Shown here: positions 31,424 to 38,624 of the stretch, in pieces
Layout of the letters: each line of letters starts with the position of its first letter
How positions within the stretch are numbered: position 1 is the stretch's first letter
Source: Candidatus Villigracilis proximus
GTDB lineage: Bacteria > Chloroflexota > Anaerolineae > Anaerolineales > Villigracilaceae
Length of the DNA: 40,756 bases
Assembly: GCA_016715195.1 (NCBI GenBank)
Contig: JADKBB010000031.1
Coordinates: 1-40,756 of the forward strand
Direction of reading: 5' to 3'
The notes under the pieces: generated by a model
Seen by the model: the letters and a program-made list of their open reading frames with translations, nothing else
The model's database searches: none
Told to the model about the DNA's origin: nothing
Translations under genes and position numbers: made by a program

Positions 31424-32676
31424 ACACTATTCCTTCAACTCGCATTTTTCCTTTCGATCATTCTGCTCTCTGCAAAGATGGCGGGGTATTTAAGCATTCG
31501 CCTGGGACAGCCATCTGTATTGGGCGAATTACTGGTCGGGATCATCCTTGGCCCGTCCGTTATTAATATACTTAACCTGCCATTCATCGAACATGAATTA
31601 ACCGAAACCGTTGCCAAACTTGGCGAGCTTGGCGTATTGCTATTGATGTTCCTCGCCGGCCTGGAATTGCATCTCGGCGAGATGAGAAAGAATTTGCGCG
31701 TGGCCGCCTTTGCCGGATTGATGGGCGTGATCTGGCCTGTATTGTTGGGATGGGGAGCAGGCCTGCTCTTTGGATTGGATCAATCTGCCTCGATCTTTCT
31801 TGGCCTGACGCTTGGTGCCACCAGCGTCAGCATTTCAGCCCAGACATTGATCGAACTAAAAGCCCTGCGCAGCCGTGTTGGATTAAGCCTGTTAGGCGCG
31901 GCTGTATTTGATGATATTTTGATTATCCTATTGCTTTCTGTATTTCTCGCCCTGCAAGGCGGCGGTGGAAGTACATACGATGTTTTGATTATCGTTGTCC
32001 GTATGGTCTTGTTCCTTGCTCTCTCGGTCATGTTCGGTTTATGGGCATTGCCATGGGCCATTCGTCGTTTTTCCAAACTTCCCATTAGTCAGGGCTTGCT
32101 CACCATATCCCTCGTTATTATGCTGGCCTATGGAATCGCTGCTGAATATTTTGGCGGCATGGCTGCCATTACCGGCGCATTTTTAGCAGGGCTGATGCTG
32201 GCGCGCACACATGAAAAAGAGAGAATCGAAACCGGCATGCACGCGCTCGCATACGGCTTGTTCGTGCCGATCTTCTTTGTCAATATCGGGTTATCCATTG
32301 ATTTGCACGAGTTTCAAATACAGGCATTATTTTTTACAGTTGTTATAATTCTGGTGGCAATTGCCGGCAAATGGATCGGGTCGGGTTGGGGCGCGCGGCT
32401 CGGCGGACTTTCGCGGCACGAATCGATTCAACTGGGCGCAGGCATGATCTCGCGCGGTGAAGTGGGGCTTATTGTTGCCAGCGTGGGCGTGAAGGATAAT
32501 TTGGTAAACGCTGAAGAGTTTTCTGCAATTGTCGTTATGGTGCTGATCACCACACTGGTCACCCCGCCTATTCTGCGGGCATTGTTTACGCAAAAAGAAG
32601 ATCAGGAAAGAAAGAGCCCATTGAGGCAGAGCAGGCCCCAGTTACGGTTGAAACGAAAGAATCGGAGGAATCCTAA
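31421..32676 (+). CDS. CPA2-family cation/proton antiporter (apparent frameshift near the end)
   Basis: A membrane protein of about 418 residues with 11-12 hydrophobic segments. Family landmarks are KMAGYLSIRLGQPSVLGELLVGIILGPS at the start, LGVLLLMFLAGLE, the Asp-Asp pair in AAVFDDILIILLL (ion site) and MISRGEVGLIVASVG. No TrkA-N/RCK regulatory domain is attached, unlike many K+/H+ antiporters. As given, the frame runs to 32704 with a basic, unnatural end. One extra A in the A runs at 32606-32613 restores an acidic C-terminus that stops at 32674-32676, exactly overlapping the ATG of the next gene (TAATG). It leads an operon with three PII-like proteins; exchange of K+ or Na+ for H+ under their control is inference. 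Confidence 0.85.
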
Positions 32677-33038
32677 TGTATCTGGTCATTTTATTTTTGT
32701 ATAATCCTGATCTGTTGGAGGAAGTGCTTAAAGAATGGAATGACGCCGGCGTGAATGGCGCAACTGTCCAATTCAGCACCGGCATGGAGAGGATCCTTCA
32801 AAAGCAGGGCATACGCGATGATATTCCGCTCATTCCCTCGCTTGATGATTTTTACGAAGCGCCGGAAACGGTCAGCCGCACGATCTTTACTGTCGTGAAA
32901 GAAGAAGCCATGATAGAAAAGATTCTCGCCGCTACACAACGTATCACGGGCGATCTAAACACCCCCAGCACTGGTGTACTTCTTGCGGTGCCCGTGTTTA
33001 AAGCATATGGTCTTGATAAATTAGGAGAATCAAAATGA
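32676..33038 (+). CDS. PII-like signalling protein
   Basis: A 120-residue protein that fits the beta-alpha-beta-beta-alpha-beta plan of PII-like proteins: MYLVILFLYNPDLLEEVLKEW, GVNGATVQFSTGME, a loop with DDIPLIPSLDDF, SRTIFTVVKEEAMIEKIL and TGVLLAVPVFKAYGL. The classic PII T-loop sequence is missing, so the ligand is unknown. Its ATG overlaps the restored antiporter stop and GGAGG lies eight bases upstream; its stop overlaps the next start. A trimer acting on the antiporter is a reasonable hypothesis. Confidence 0.65.
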   Translation: MYLVILFLYNPDLLEEVLKEWNDAGVNGATVQFSTGMERILQKQGIRDDIPLIPSLDDFYEAPETVSRTIFTVVKEEAMIEKILAATQRITGDLNTPSTGVLLAVPVFKAYGLDKLGESK

Positions 33039-33373
33039 CAACATCTCCAGTCCATTTATTATTGGTGGCTGTTATTCAGGATCAAGACCTTGAAACTGCA
33101 ACCAAAGCGCTTCAGGGAATTGGCGCATCGTTAACTTATCTTTCAAGCGCCGGCGGATTTTTAGGCCGCCGCAATGCGACCTTGTTGATCGGCCTGCCGG
33201 TTGCAAAAGAAAAGGAAGCGCTCGATGCCTTGCACACGGCCTGCCGTCAGCGGATTGAATATATGACTCTGCCGCTCGAAGGTTCGCCGATGCCGATGCC
33301 CGCGCCTGTGCCCGTCACTGTGGGCGGCGCCACGGTCTTTGCCCTGCCTGTTGAAAGATTTGAACAAATCTAA
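33035..33373 (+). CDS. DarA/PstA-like c-di-AMP receptor-like protein, long-loop form
   Basis: A 112-residue PII-like protein of the cyclic-di-AMP receptor family (DUF970). It retains VIQDQD near the N-terminus, SSAGGF, a long proline-rich B-loop (PLEGSPMPMPAPVPV) and the ending VGGATVFALPVERFEQ. The ligand-contacting Asn and Arg of characterised receptors (N24, R26) are replaced by Gly30 and Ser32, while the Thr is kept (Thr34). It may bind c-di-AMP weakly, or only together with the next protein. Start and stop overlap neighbouring genes (ATGA, TAATG). Confidence 0.8.
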   Translation: MTTSPVHLLLVAVIQDQDLETATKALQGIGASLTYLSSAGGFLGRRNATLLIGLPVAKEKEALDALHTACRQRIEYMTLPLEGSPMPMPAPVPVTVGGATVFALPVERFEQI

Positions 33374-33387
33374 TGGGAGATACCACC

Positions 33388-33648
33388 ATGAAAATGATCA
33401 TTATTATTGTGCAGGACAACGACGCCGATACGCTGACACGCGCTTTCACGGCTGAAAATTTTCGCGTGACGCGTGTGGCATCCACGGGCGGATTTATGCG
33501 CAGCGGAGTTGTGACCATGCTGCTGGGTGTTGAAGATCCCCAGGTGGATGCGGCCATCAAAGTTGTGCGTGATGCACTGCCTTCTTCAGGCGAAAAGAAA
33601 CGCGCAACCCTGTTCGTTGTTCCGGTGCAGCACTTCGAACAAGTGTAA
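33388..33648 (+). CDS. DarA/PstA-like c-di-AMP receptor, short-loop form
   Basis: An 86-residue PII-like protein with the full ligand signature of DarA/PstA receptors: MKMIIIIVQDND, Asn24, Arg26, Thr28 (ENFRVT) and GGF at 34-36 followed by R-S-G. The region that forms the large B-loop in the roughly 109-residue PstA is deleted (SSGEKKRATLFVVPVQHFEQ follows directly). c-di-AMP is the established ligand of this family and controls K+ and osmolyte balance in Firmicutes. The start at 33388 is chosen over the in-frame ATG at 33373 because GGGAG lies seven bases before it and homologs begin MKMI. It ends the antiporter operon. Confidence 0.85.
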   Translation: MKMIIIIVQDNDADTLTRAFTAENFRVTRVASTGGFMRSGVVTMLLGVEDPQVDAAIKVVRDALPSSGEKKRATLFVVPVQHFEQV

Positions 33649-33665
33649 ATATTCATCTGCTCAAT

Positions 33666-33710
33666 AAAGACGTTAAGCATGGAAATCCCCACTTGTTTAA
33701 CGTCTTTTTT
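33666..33710 (+). terminator. Terminator of the antiporter-receptor operon
   Basis: AAAGACGTTAA (33666-33676) pairs with TTAACGTCTTT (33697-33707) around a 20-nt loop, followed by T. The next gene begins 15 nt later, so its promoter must overlap this element. Confidence 0.85.
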
Positions 33711-33724
33711 TATATGAGGTAACC

Positions 33725-34969
33725 ATGCAAAAAAAATCAAAACTTTTTTTCGCGCTCATCTTTCTTTTGATCGCCGCCCTCGCCTGCGCCAATCCGCTGG
33801 GAGGTTCGGCTCCCGCTCCGGTTAATGTGGAAACAATTGTCGCCGCCACATTTCAAGCGCTGACAGCATCCGCGCCCGGCTCAGAACCGACTCAGCTCCC
33901 GCAGCCGCCGGTTCAGGACTCAACCTCAAGCCTGCTCCCGCATTCGATCTATTTTCTCAACACGGACAGCGCCGCGCTGGCACAAGTCTATCGCCTTGAA
34001 AGAGACGGCAAGACCGTGACGCAGATCACCTTTGAACCCGCAAAGGTGGAATATTATGATGTTTCAGTGGTGGATGGGAGCGTGGCCTATATCACCAATA
34101 ATAAAATGTACACCGTCAACGCCGATGGCAGCAACCGCGCCATGATCGTGGATGGCGGAGTCGCTGATGAAAACAATCCTTACCTTACAAATATTTCCAA
34201 TCCCGTTTTTTCACCTGATGCGCAAACGATCGCCTTTGGATATAAAGGTCTGAATTTTTATTCGATCGTTTCAGGACAATCCAATCGCGTGCTGGAGAAT
34301 CAAATCAATGATCTCGGGGATGGATTGCTTGTGCCGCAGGAAATGTACTGGCCTGAAAAATATACAGCCGATGGCAGCAAGTTGATCATTACCCTTGGCT
34401 ATTACGAAGGCGCTTCGGCTGCGGTCTATTATCCGAACGGTAACGCGCTTGTCCGCTTGAAAGATGGAGAAGGCGCATTCATTTGCTGCGGCAATACAGA
34501 ATTAACCGCCGATGGTTCCGCTTTTTACGCGGCCTATCCATCACTCGGCATGTTCGCGCCCGGCTTATGGCGTGTGGACACATCCACCGGCGCGGTGACC
34601 ACGCTGATCAACGGCGACCCGGGCAACGGCACATTTCACTTTGCAGATGATCCCTACCTCGCCCCCGATGGACAGTTGTATTATTTTTACACCAGCCTGC
34701 CTTCCGGCCAGGAATTCATTAATCGTCCGCCGCTGCAATTGGTCCGCGCTGCGGCAGATGGAGTCACCAACCGCACGGTGCTGCGGCCTGAGACCTACGA
34801 AAACGCAAACGAATCACTCTGGGCGCCTGATGCAAGTTTTGTAGTCATCGCAGAAGCGCCGATTCAGGAGGTCTATCAGGGCGGCATGGTTAAGTTGATC
34901 TATACTGATGGACAAAAGGGAGTCATTTCGCTGATCCCCTTTGCGATGGAAATGAAATGGGGACCGTAA
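33725..34969 (+). CDS. Lipoprotein with TolB-like beta-propeller
   Basis: A 414-residue lipoprotein: signal peptide with lipobox ALAC (about 18-21), a helix with the VETIVAATFQALTAS text that recurs in similar lipoproteins, a Pro/Gln linker, and from residue 75 a propeller of PD40/TolB-type repeats (SIYFLNTDSAALAQVYRLERDG, NPVFSPDAQTIAFG, LTADGSAFYAAYPS, SLWAPDASFVVIAE). Such surface propellers usually mediate protein contacts; no partner is visible. GAGGT stands five bases before the ATG. The 93-bp gap to the next gene contains only short repeats of TTCCTAA. Confidence 0.78.
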   Translation: MQKKSKLFFALIFLLIAALACANPLGGSAPAPVNVETIVAATFQALTASAPGSEPTQLPQPPVQDSTSSLLPHSIYFLNTDSAALAQVYRLERDGKTVTQITFEPAKVEYYDVSVVDGSVAYITNNKMYTVNADGSNRAMIVDGGVADENNPYLTNISNPVFSPDAQTIAFGYKGLNFYSIVSGQSNRVLENQINDLGDGLLVPQEMYWPEKYTADGSKLIITLGYYEGASAAVYYPNGNALVRLKDGEGAFICCGNTELTADGSAFYAAYPSLGMFAPGLWRVDTSTGAVTTLINGDPGNGTFHFADDPYLAPDGQLYYFYTSLPSGQEFINRPPLQLVRAAADGVTNRTVLRPETYENANESLWAPDASFVVIAEAPIQEVYQGGMVKLIYTDGQKGVISLIPFAMEMKWGP

Positions 34970-35062
34970 TATGTGGTATATAGTACATAAATCAACTTTC
35001 GCCACGAATTACCTGCCTGGCGCTCTTTCCTAATCCCAAATTCCTAAATTCCTAATCCCCAT

Positions 35063-35929
35063 TCACTCCCCAAAACTCTCATCAAAAAAACCGATCACCC
35101 GGCGCTGATATTTGCGCGGATTATCCCGAAACATTCCGAGGTGAACGACATTTTCCTCGACCCACAAATAGCGCGGTTCGCCAGCGGCATTGAATAATTT
35201 TTCAGCTGAGTCTGGTGATGCCACACTGTCTTCGCTGCCTTGAATAATATACACAGGCCGCGGACTGATCTTATGGATCAGCGCAGCCGGACTCGTGTCA
35301 TTCAAGTCCACGCCGAGACTGATGCCTAATAGAAATTTTGCCATCGGATTCACCAGCGGATACGGCGCGAGAAAATCAATTTCAGCATCCACGGATGCGA
35401 AGGAACTATCCACAACCAGCGCTTCGATCTGTGGAAACTCCGCCGCAGCGCGGATCATTGTCGCGCCGCCCATCGAACCGCCCCAGGCGCCGATATGTTT
35501 AATTTCTGGCTGTGCCAGGGCAAAATCCAGCGCGGCTTTTACATCCAAAACTTCCTTGTAACCAAGCGTGGAAATTTCACCGCCGCTTTCGCCATGAGCG
35601 CGGGCATCCCAGGCCAATACGCCGTACTCTTCACGCGCAAGCATGGCATACATCCACTCGGGGCGGTTGTCGCCATAGCCATGCGCCAGCAAAATGACCG
35701 TCCCATTTTTGGGCGGGGTGTACCAGGCCGTCAGGCGGATGCCATCTTCTGTGTACAAGTCCACTTGCTGAAAGCGGATACGTTTTTCAATCAGGGTGTA
35801 GCCGGGCGGCACAATGCGCGGCGGATGCAGTACATCATATAGGCCAACAAGCCCAAGAATAAGAAGCAAAATTCCCGCACCTAAAATAATCCTGCCTGCA
35901 ATTTTCAACACAAAAATACCCTCTGCCAA
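35063..35929 (-). CDS. Membrane-anchored alpha/beta hydrolase
   Basis: A 288-residue protein with an N-terminal membrane helix (about 8-32) and an alpha/beta hydrolase domain: VILLAHGYGDN (oxyanion loop), VLAWDARAHGESGG, nucleophile Ser in GGSMGG, Asp in QGSEDSVASPD and His in VVHLGMF. It resembles the CocE/NonD-type and BEM46-type esterases. The substrate is unknown. It lies 10 bp after a close paralog in a leftward unit with panC. Confidence 0.83.
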   Translation of the reverse strand: MAEGIFVLKIAGRIILGAGILLLILGLVGLYDVLHPPRIVPPGYTLIEKRIRFQQVDLYTEDGIRLTAWYTPPKNGTVILLAHGYGDNRPEWMYAMLAREEYGVLAWDARAHGESGGEISTLGYKEVLDVKAALDFALAQPEIKHIGAWGGSMGGATMIRAAAEFPQIEALVVDSSFASVDAEIDFLAPYPLVNPMAKFLLGISLGVDLNDTSPAALIHKISPRPVYIIQGSEDSVASPDSAEKLFNAAGEPRYLWVEENVVHLGMFRDNPRKYQRRVIGFFDESFGE

Positions 35930-35939
35930 TAAATCATGC

Positions 35940-36830
35940 TTATTTTCCCAATAACCATTTATCGAAGAATTCAGTCATCCGTTTTTTATAGTCCAGCGGA
36001 TCATTTCCATACGTCCCCAAATGCGGCACACCATCTTCCACCCAGATCTGTTTCGGCTCATTGGCCGCATCATATAAACGATAGGGTGAATTCATGATGA
36101 CCGCCGCGCCCTGCCAGCCGTCGATCACAAACACCGCCCGTGGACTGATCTTCCCGATCTCGTCCACCGGGCGCACCTGATCTATATCAGAGACACTTGA
36201 CCATTCTCCGAAGAACACCGATAAAGGCTGCAAGGCTTCGATCGGCATGTTAAGCCTCATTACATCTTCCAGCGTGGGAAAGGCACTGTCGCTGACAACG
36301 GCTTCGATCTCTGTCCGTTTGGCGGCTGTCAGGATGATCGTCGCCGCGCCCATTGAGCCGCCCCACGCGCCGACATGTTCCACATCCGGCTGTGACAACG
36401 CGTAATCCAACGCGGCTTCCACATCGAGTTGTTCATAATAGCCAAGTGTCGAAAACTCACCGCCGCTTGCGCCATGTGCGCGAAAGTCCCAGGCCAAAAC
36501 GCCGTAGCCGCTTTGCGCGAACATCACATAAATATCTTCGGGACGGCTGGAGCCATATCCATGCGCGACCAAAATCACCGCGCCGTTTTTTGGCGGCGTG
36601 TACCAGGCCGCAAGTTTGACTCCGTCTGCGGCGGTTAGTTCAATTTCCTGATAGGGAATATTATTTTGCTTAAGCCAGTTTCCAGCGGGAATATAGCGCG
36701 CAGGATGCAGGAATGACTGAGTCCAGCGATTGCTGGCATGGAAAACCAGAATAAAGAAAGTAAGCGCAAGCGAAAGAACTGTGACCGTGGTCAGGTTGAG
36801 CCAATAGCGCAGGCGGGGTTTATTTTTCAT
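35940..36830 (-). CDS. Membrane-anchored alpha/beta hydrolase, paralog
   Basis: A 296-residue paralog of the gene at 35063 with the same plan: one N-terminal membrane helix, VILVAHGYGSSRPED, FRAHGASGG, Ser in GGSMGA, and His in GVPHLGTYG. The Asp loop (VIDGWQGAAVIMN) is changed: the acidic residues of the sister copy (SEDSV) are missing, so the third triad residue is uncertain. It starts 2 bp after the panC stop, so translation is probably coupled. Confidence 0.82.
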   Translation of the reverse strand: MKNKPRLRYWLNLTTVTVLSLALTFFILVFHASNRWTQSFLHPARYIPAGNWLKQNNIPYQEIELTAADGVKLAAWYTPPKNGAVILVAHGYGSSRPEDIYVMFAQSGYGVLAWDFRAHGASGGEFSTLGYYEQLDVEAALDYALSQPDVEHVGAWGGSMGAATIILTAAKRTEIEAVVSDSAFPTLEDVMRLNMPIEALQPLSVFFGEWSSVSDIDQVRPVDEIGKISPRAVFVIDGWQGAAVIMNSPYRLYDAANEPKQIWVEDGVPHLGTYGNDPLDYKKRMTEFFDKWLLGK

Positions 36831-36832
36831 AT

Positions 36833-37666
36833 TTATCCCAGCACAAAATTATCGATCAATCTTGTCTTTCCGAGAATCACTGCCATTGAAAGCAGGGTTT
36901 TGCCTTTCACTACTTCCAACTCTTCGAGCGAGTCATAATCGGCGCACGAGACATATTGCAATTGCGCGCGCGGCTCGGCTTCGATCACTTCTTTCATCTT
37001 TCTTCTTAGCGCTTCCGCGCTCCGTTCTCCGCCTTCATATTCTTTTTTCGCCGCGTTCAACGCACGAGACAACACCACCGCCGCTGCACGGTCTGCGCCT
37101 TCGAGATATTTATTACGGCTCGACATCGCCAACCCGTCCGCTTCGCGGATAATCGGGCAAACTACAACTTCAAGCGGGAAATTCAGATCGCGCACCATCT
37201 GACGGATGACCGCCGCCTGCTGCGCGTCCTTCTGGCCGAAATACGCTTTATGCGGTTGCACTGCGTTGAATAACTTCGCCACCACAGTTGTGACCCCTTT
37301 GAAGTGACCTGCTCGAATGGCACCTTCCAGCGGATGAGTGAGCGCATCCACCTCAACCCAGGTCTGGTAGCCAGCCGGATACATGATCTCAGGGGTGGGA
37401 TTCCAAACCACGTCCACGCCGAGGGGTTCGATCAAGCTCAGGTCACGCTCCAGATCACGCGGATACTTCGAGAGATCTTCGTTGGCACCGAACTGTGTGG
37501 GGTTAACAAAGATGCTGACGAAGACATGTTCACACTCAGCCTTGGCCTGGCGGATAAGCGAGAGATGCCCTTCGTGCAGATATCCCATGGTCGGGACCAG
37601 ACCAACTGTCCCGTTGAAAGAGAGGCGGGCGGTTCTTAAGTCAAAGAGGGTGGATACGGTTTTCAT
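36833..37666 (-). CDS. panC: Pantothenate synthetase
   Basis: A 277-residue enzyme that joins pantoate and beta-alanine with ATP, the last step of pantothenate synthesis. VPTMGYLHEGHLSL holds the HxGH nucleotide motif, SIFVNPTQFG and DLSKYPRDLERD the pantoate site, YFGQKDAQQAAVIRQM and LAMSSRNKYL the remaining conserved blocks. AGGAG five bases before the ATG fixes the start at 37666 instead of 37693. panB and panD are not here; the gene heads a unit with two hydrolases. Confidence 0.96.
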   Translation of the reverse strand: MKTVSTLFDLRTARLSFNGTVGLVPTMGYLHEGHLSLIRQAKAECEHVFVSIFVNPTQFGANEDLSKYPRDLERDLSLIEPLGVDVVWNPTPEIMYPAGYQTWVEVDALTHPLEGAIRAGHFKGVTTVVAKLFNAVQPHKAYFGQKDAQQAAVIRQMVRDLNFPLEVVVCPIIREADGLAMSSRNKYLEGADRAAAVVLSRALNAAKKEYEGGERSAEALRRKMKEVIEAEPRAQLQYVSCADYDSLEELEVVKGKTLLSMAVILGKTRLIDNFVLG

Positions 37667-37709
37667 GTTTACTCCTGAAATTTGTCTATACATATTTACG
37701 TTTAGGGGC

Positions 37710-37738
37710 TTGACAGGCTAGAAATTTTGTTCTACACT
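37710..37738 (+). promoter_or_regulatory. Consensus sigma-70-type promoter
   Basis: TTGACA (37710-37715), a 17-bp spacer and TACACT (37733-37738), followed by AGGAG at 37758-37762 and the ATG at 37770. It drives the small gene and probably ssb. Confidence 0.82.
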
Positions 37739-37769
37739 TTCTTTATCAACCAGACAAAAGGAGATAATA

Positions 37770-37985
37770 ATGGCTTATTCACATACCAATTCAAAAGGCA
37801 CCACCTACTACCTGCACACCAATGGCAAGATGTTCTTCTTCTCACGCGAAGTAAAAGAAGGCGCCATCGATGCCCTTCCTGCGGGCAAGGTCGTCGTTGA
37901 AATGAAGACCGGCATGCTCGTTTTGAAGAATGTTCCTGCCGAAGGCGAAGCGAAACCTGCGGAGACCACAGAAGCATCTTCGTAA
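37770..37985 (+). CDS. Small conserved-type protein, function unknown
   Basis: A 71-residue protein: MAYSHTNSKGTTYYLHTNGK, then FFFSREVKEGAIDALPAGKVVVE and a C-terminal Ala/Glu-rich tail. The pattern of an aromatic N-terminal hairpin followed by VVVE resembles small proteins seen in other Chloroflexota, but I know no function. A consensus promoter and a good ribosome site indicate strong expression. It lies 57 bp before the leader ORF of ssb. Confidence 0.7.
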   Translation: MAYSHTNSKGTTYYLHTNGKMFFFSREVKEGAIDALPAGKVVVEMKTGMLVLKNVPAEGEAKPAETTEASS

Positions 37986-38042
37986 AGTATAAACCTGTTC
38001 GACACAACCTAATTGTTCTTTTAGATAAAAAAGGAGACTATT

Positions 38043-38105
38043 ATGACACGTACACAAGCATCTAAAAGTTATGAAATGAAATGGGGGCTGACATGCCTAC
38101 ACTAA
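38043..38105 (+). CDS. Possible 20-residue leader ORF overlapping ssb
   Basis: ATG at 38043 follows a strong AAGGAG by seven bases, and the frame ends at 38105, past the ssb start at 38093. ssb itself has only a G-rich stretch (GGGGG) before its ATG. Translation of this short frame may open or couple the ssb start. It could also be a frameshift remnant of a longer ssb N-terminus. Confidence 0.35.
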   Translation: MTRTQASKSYEMKWGLTCLH

Positions 38106-38476
38106 ACCGCGTTCAATTGATCGGCCGTTTGGGTAGAGACCCTGAGAGCAAGTTCACCCCTACAGGCAAAAAAGTGACTCAGTTCAGCCTTGCTGTGAGC
38201 AATCACTGGAAGGATAAGAACGGCGAGACGAAAGAATCGACCGAGTGGGTCAACATTGAAGCCTGGGGGCGCCTCGGCGAAGTCTGCCAGGAATATCTCA
38301 AGAAGGGCAGTCTGATCTTCATCGAAGGTCGTTTGAAGACCGATAAGTATGAAGAGAAAGGCGAAACGAGATATTTCACGAAGATCGTGGCGCAAACCCT
38401 GCAATTCCTCGATAAACGTCCCGCGGATGAACCCATGATGTCTGTGGATGAAGACCCGGGCGATTATGAGGCGTAA
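38093..38476 (+). CDS. ssb: Single-stranded DNA-binding protein
   Basis: A 127-residue SSB. The OB-fold begins LNRVQLIGRLGRDPE and continues with FSLAVSNHW, EWVNIEAWGRLGEVCQEYLKKG, and IFIEGRLKTDKYEEKGETRYFTKI. The tail is short and acidic (VDEDPGDYEA) and lacks the usual terminal DDDIPF; it may bind partners differently. The chosen start is the ATG at 38093, matching the family N-terminus; the GTG at 38081 is not supported by homology. Confidence 0.93.
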   Translation: MPTLNRVQLIGRLGRDPESKFTPTGKKVTQFSLAVSNHWKDKNGETKESTEWVNIEAWGRLGEVCQEYLKKGSLIFIEGRLKTDKYEEKGETRYFTKIVAQTLQFLDKRPADEPMMSVDEDPGDYEA

Positions 38477-38512
38477 GGGTGAGGGATGAGTAACGAGTAA
38501 AAAGTAATAAGT

Positions 38513-38556
38513 AAAAAGGACTGCGAAGCACAATTTGTGTTTTGCGGTCCTTTTTT
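38513..38556 (+). terminator. ssb terminator
   Basis: A long imperfect stem (38513-38532 with 38536-38556, core AAAAAGGAC/GTCCTTTTTT) ends in T6, 37 nt after the ssb stop. Confidence 0.85.
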
Positions 38557-38624
38557 GTTGGTAATTAACCCAGGTTGCCACCATGCCAGGAAATTCCAAG
38601 ACCACGGCCGCGAATTTTGTTAAT

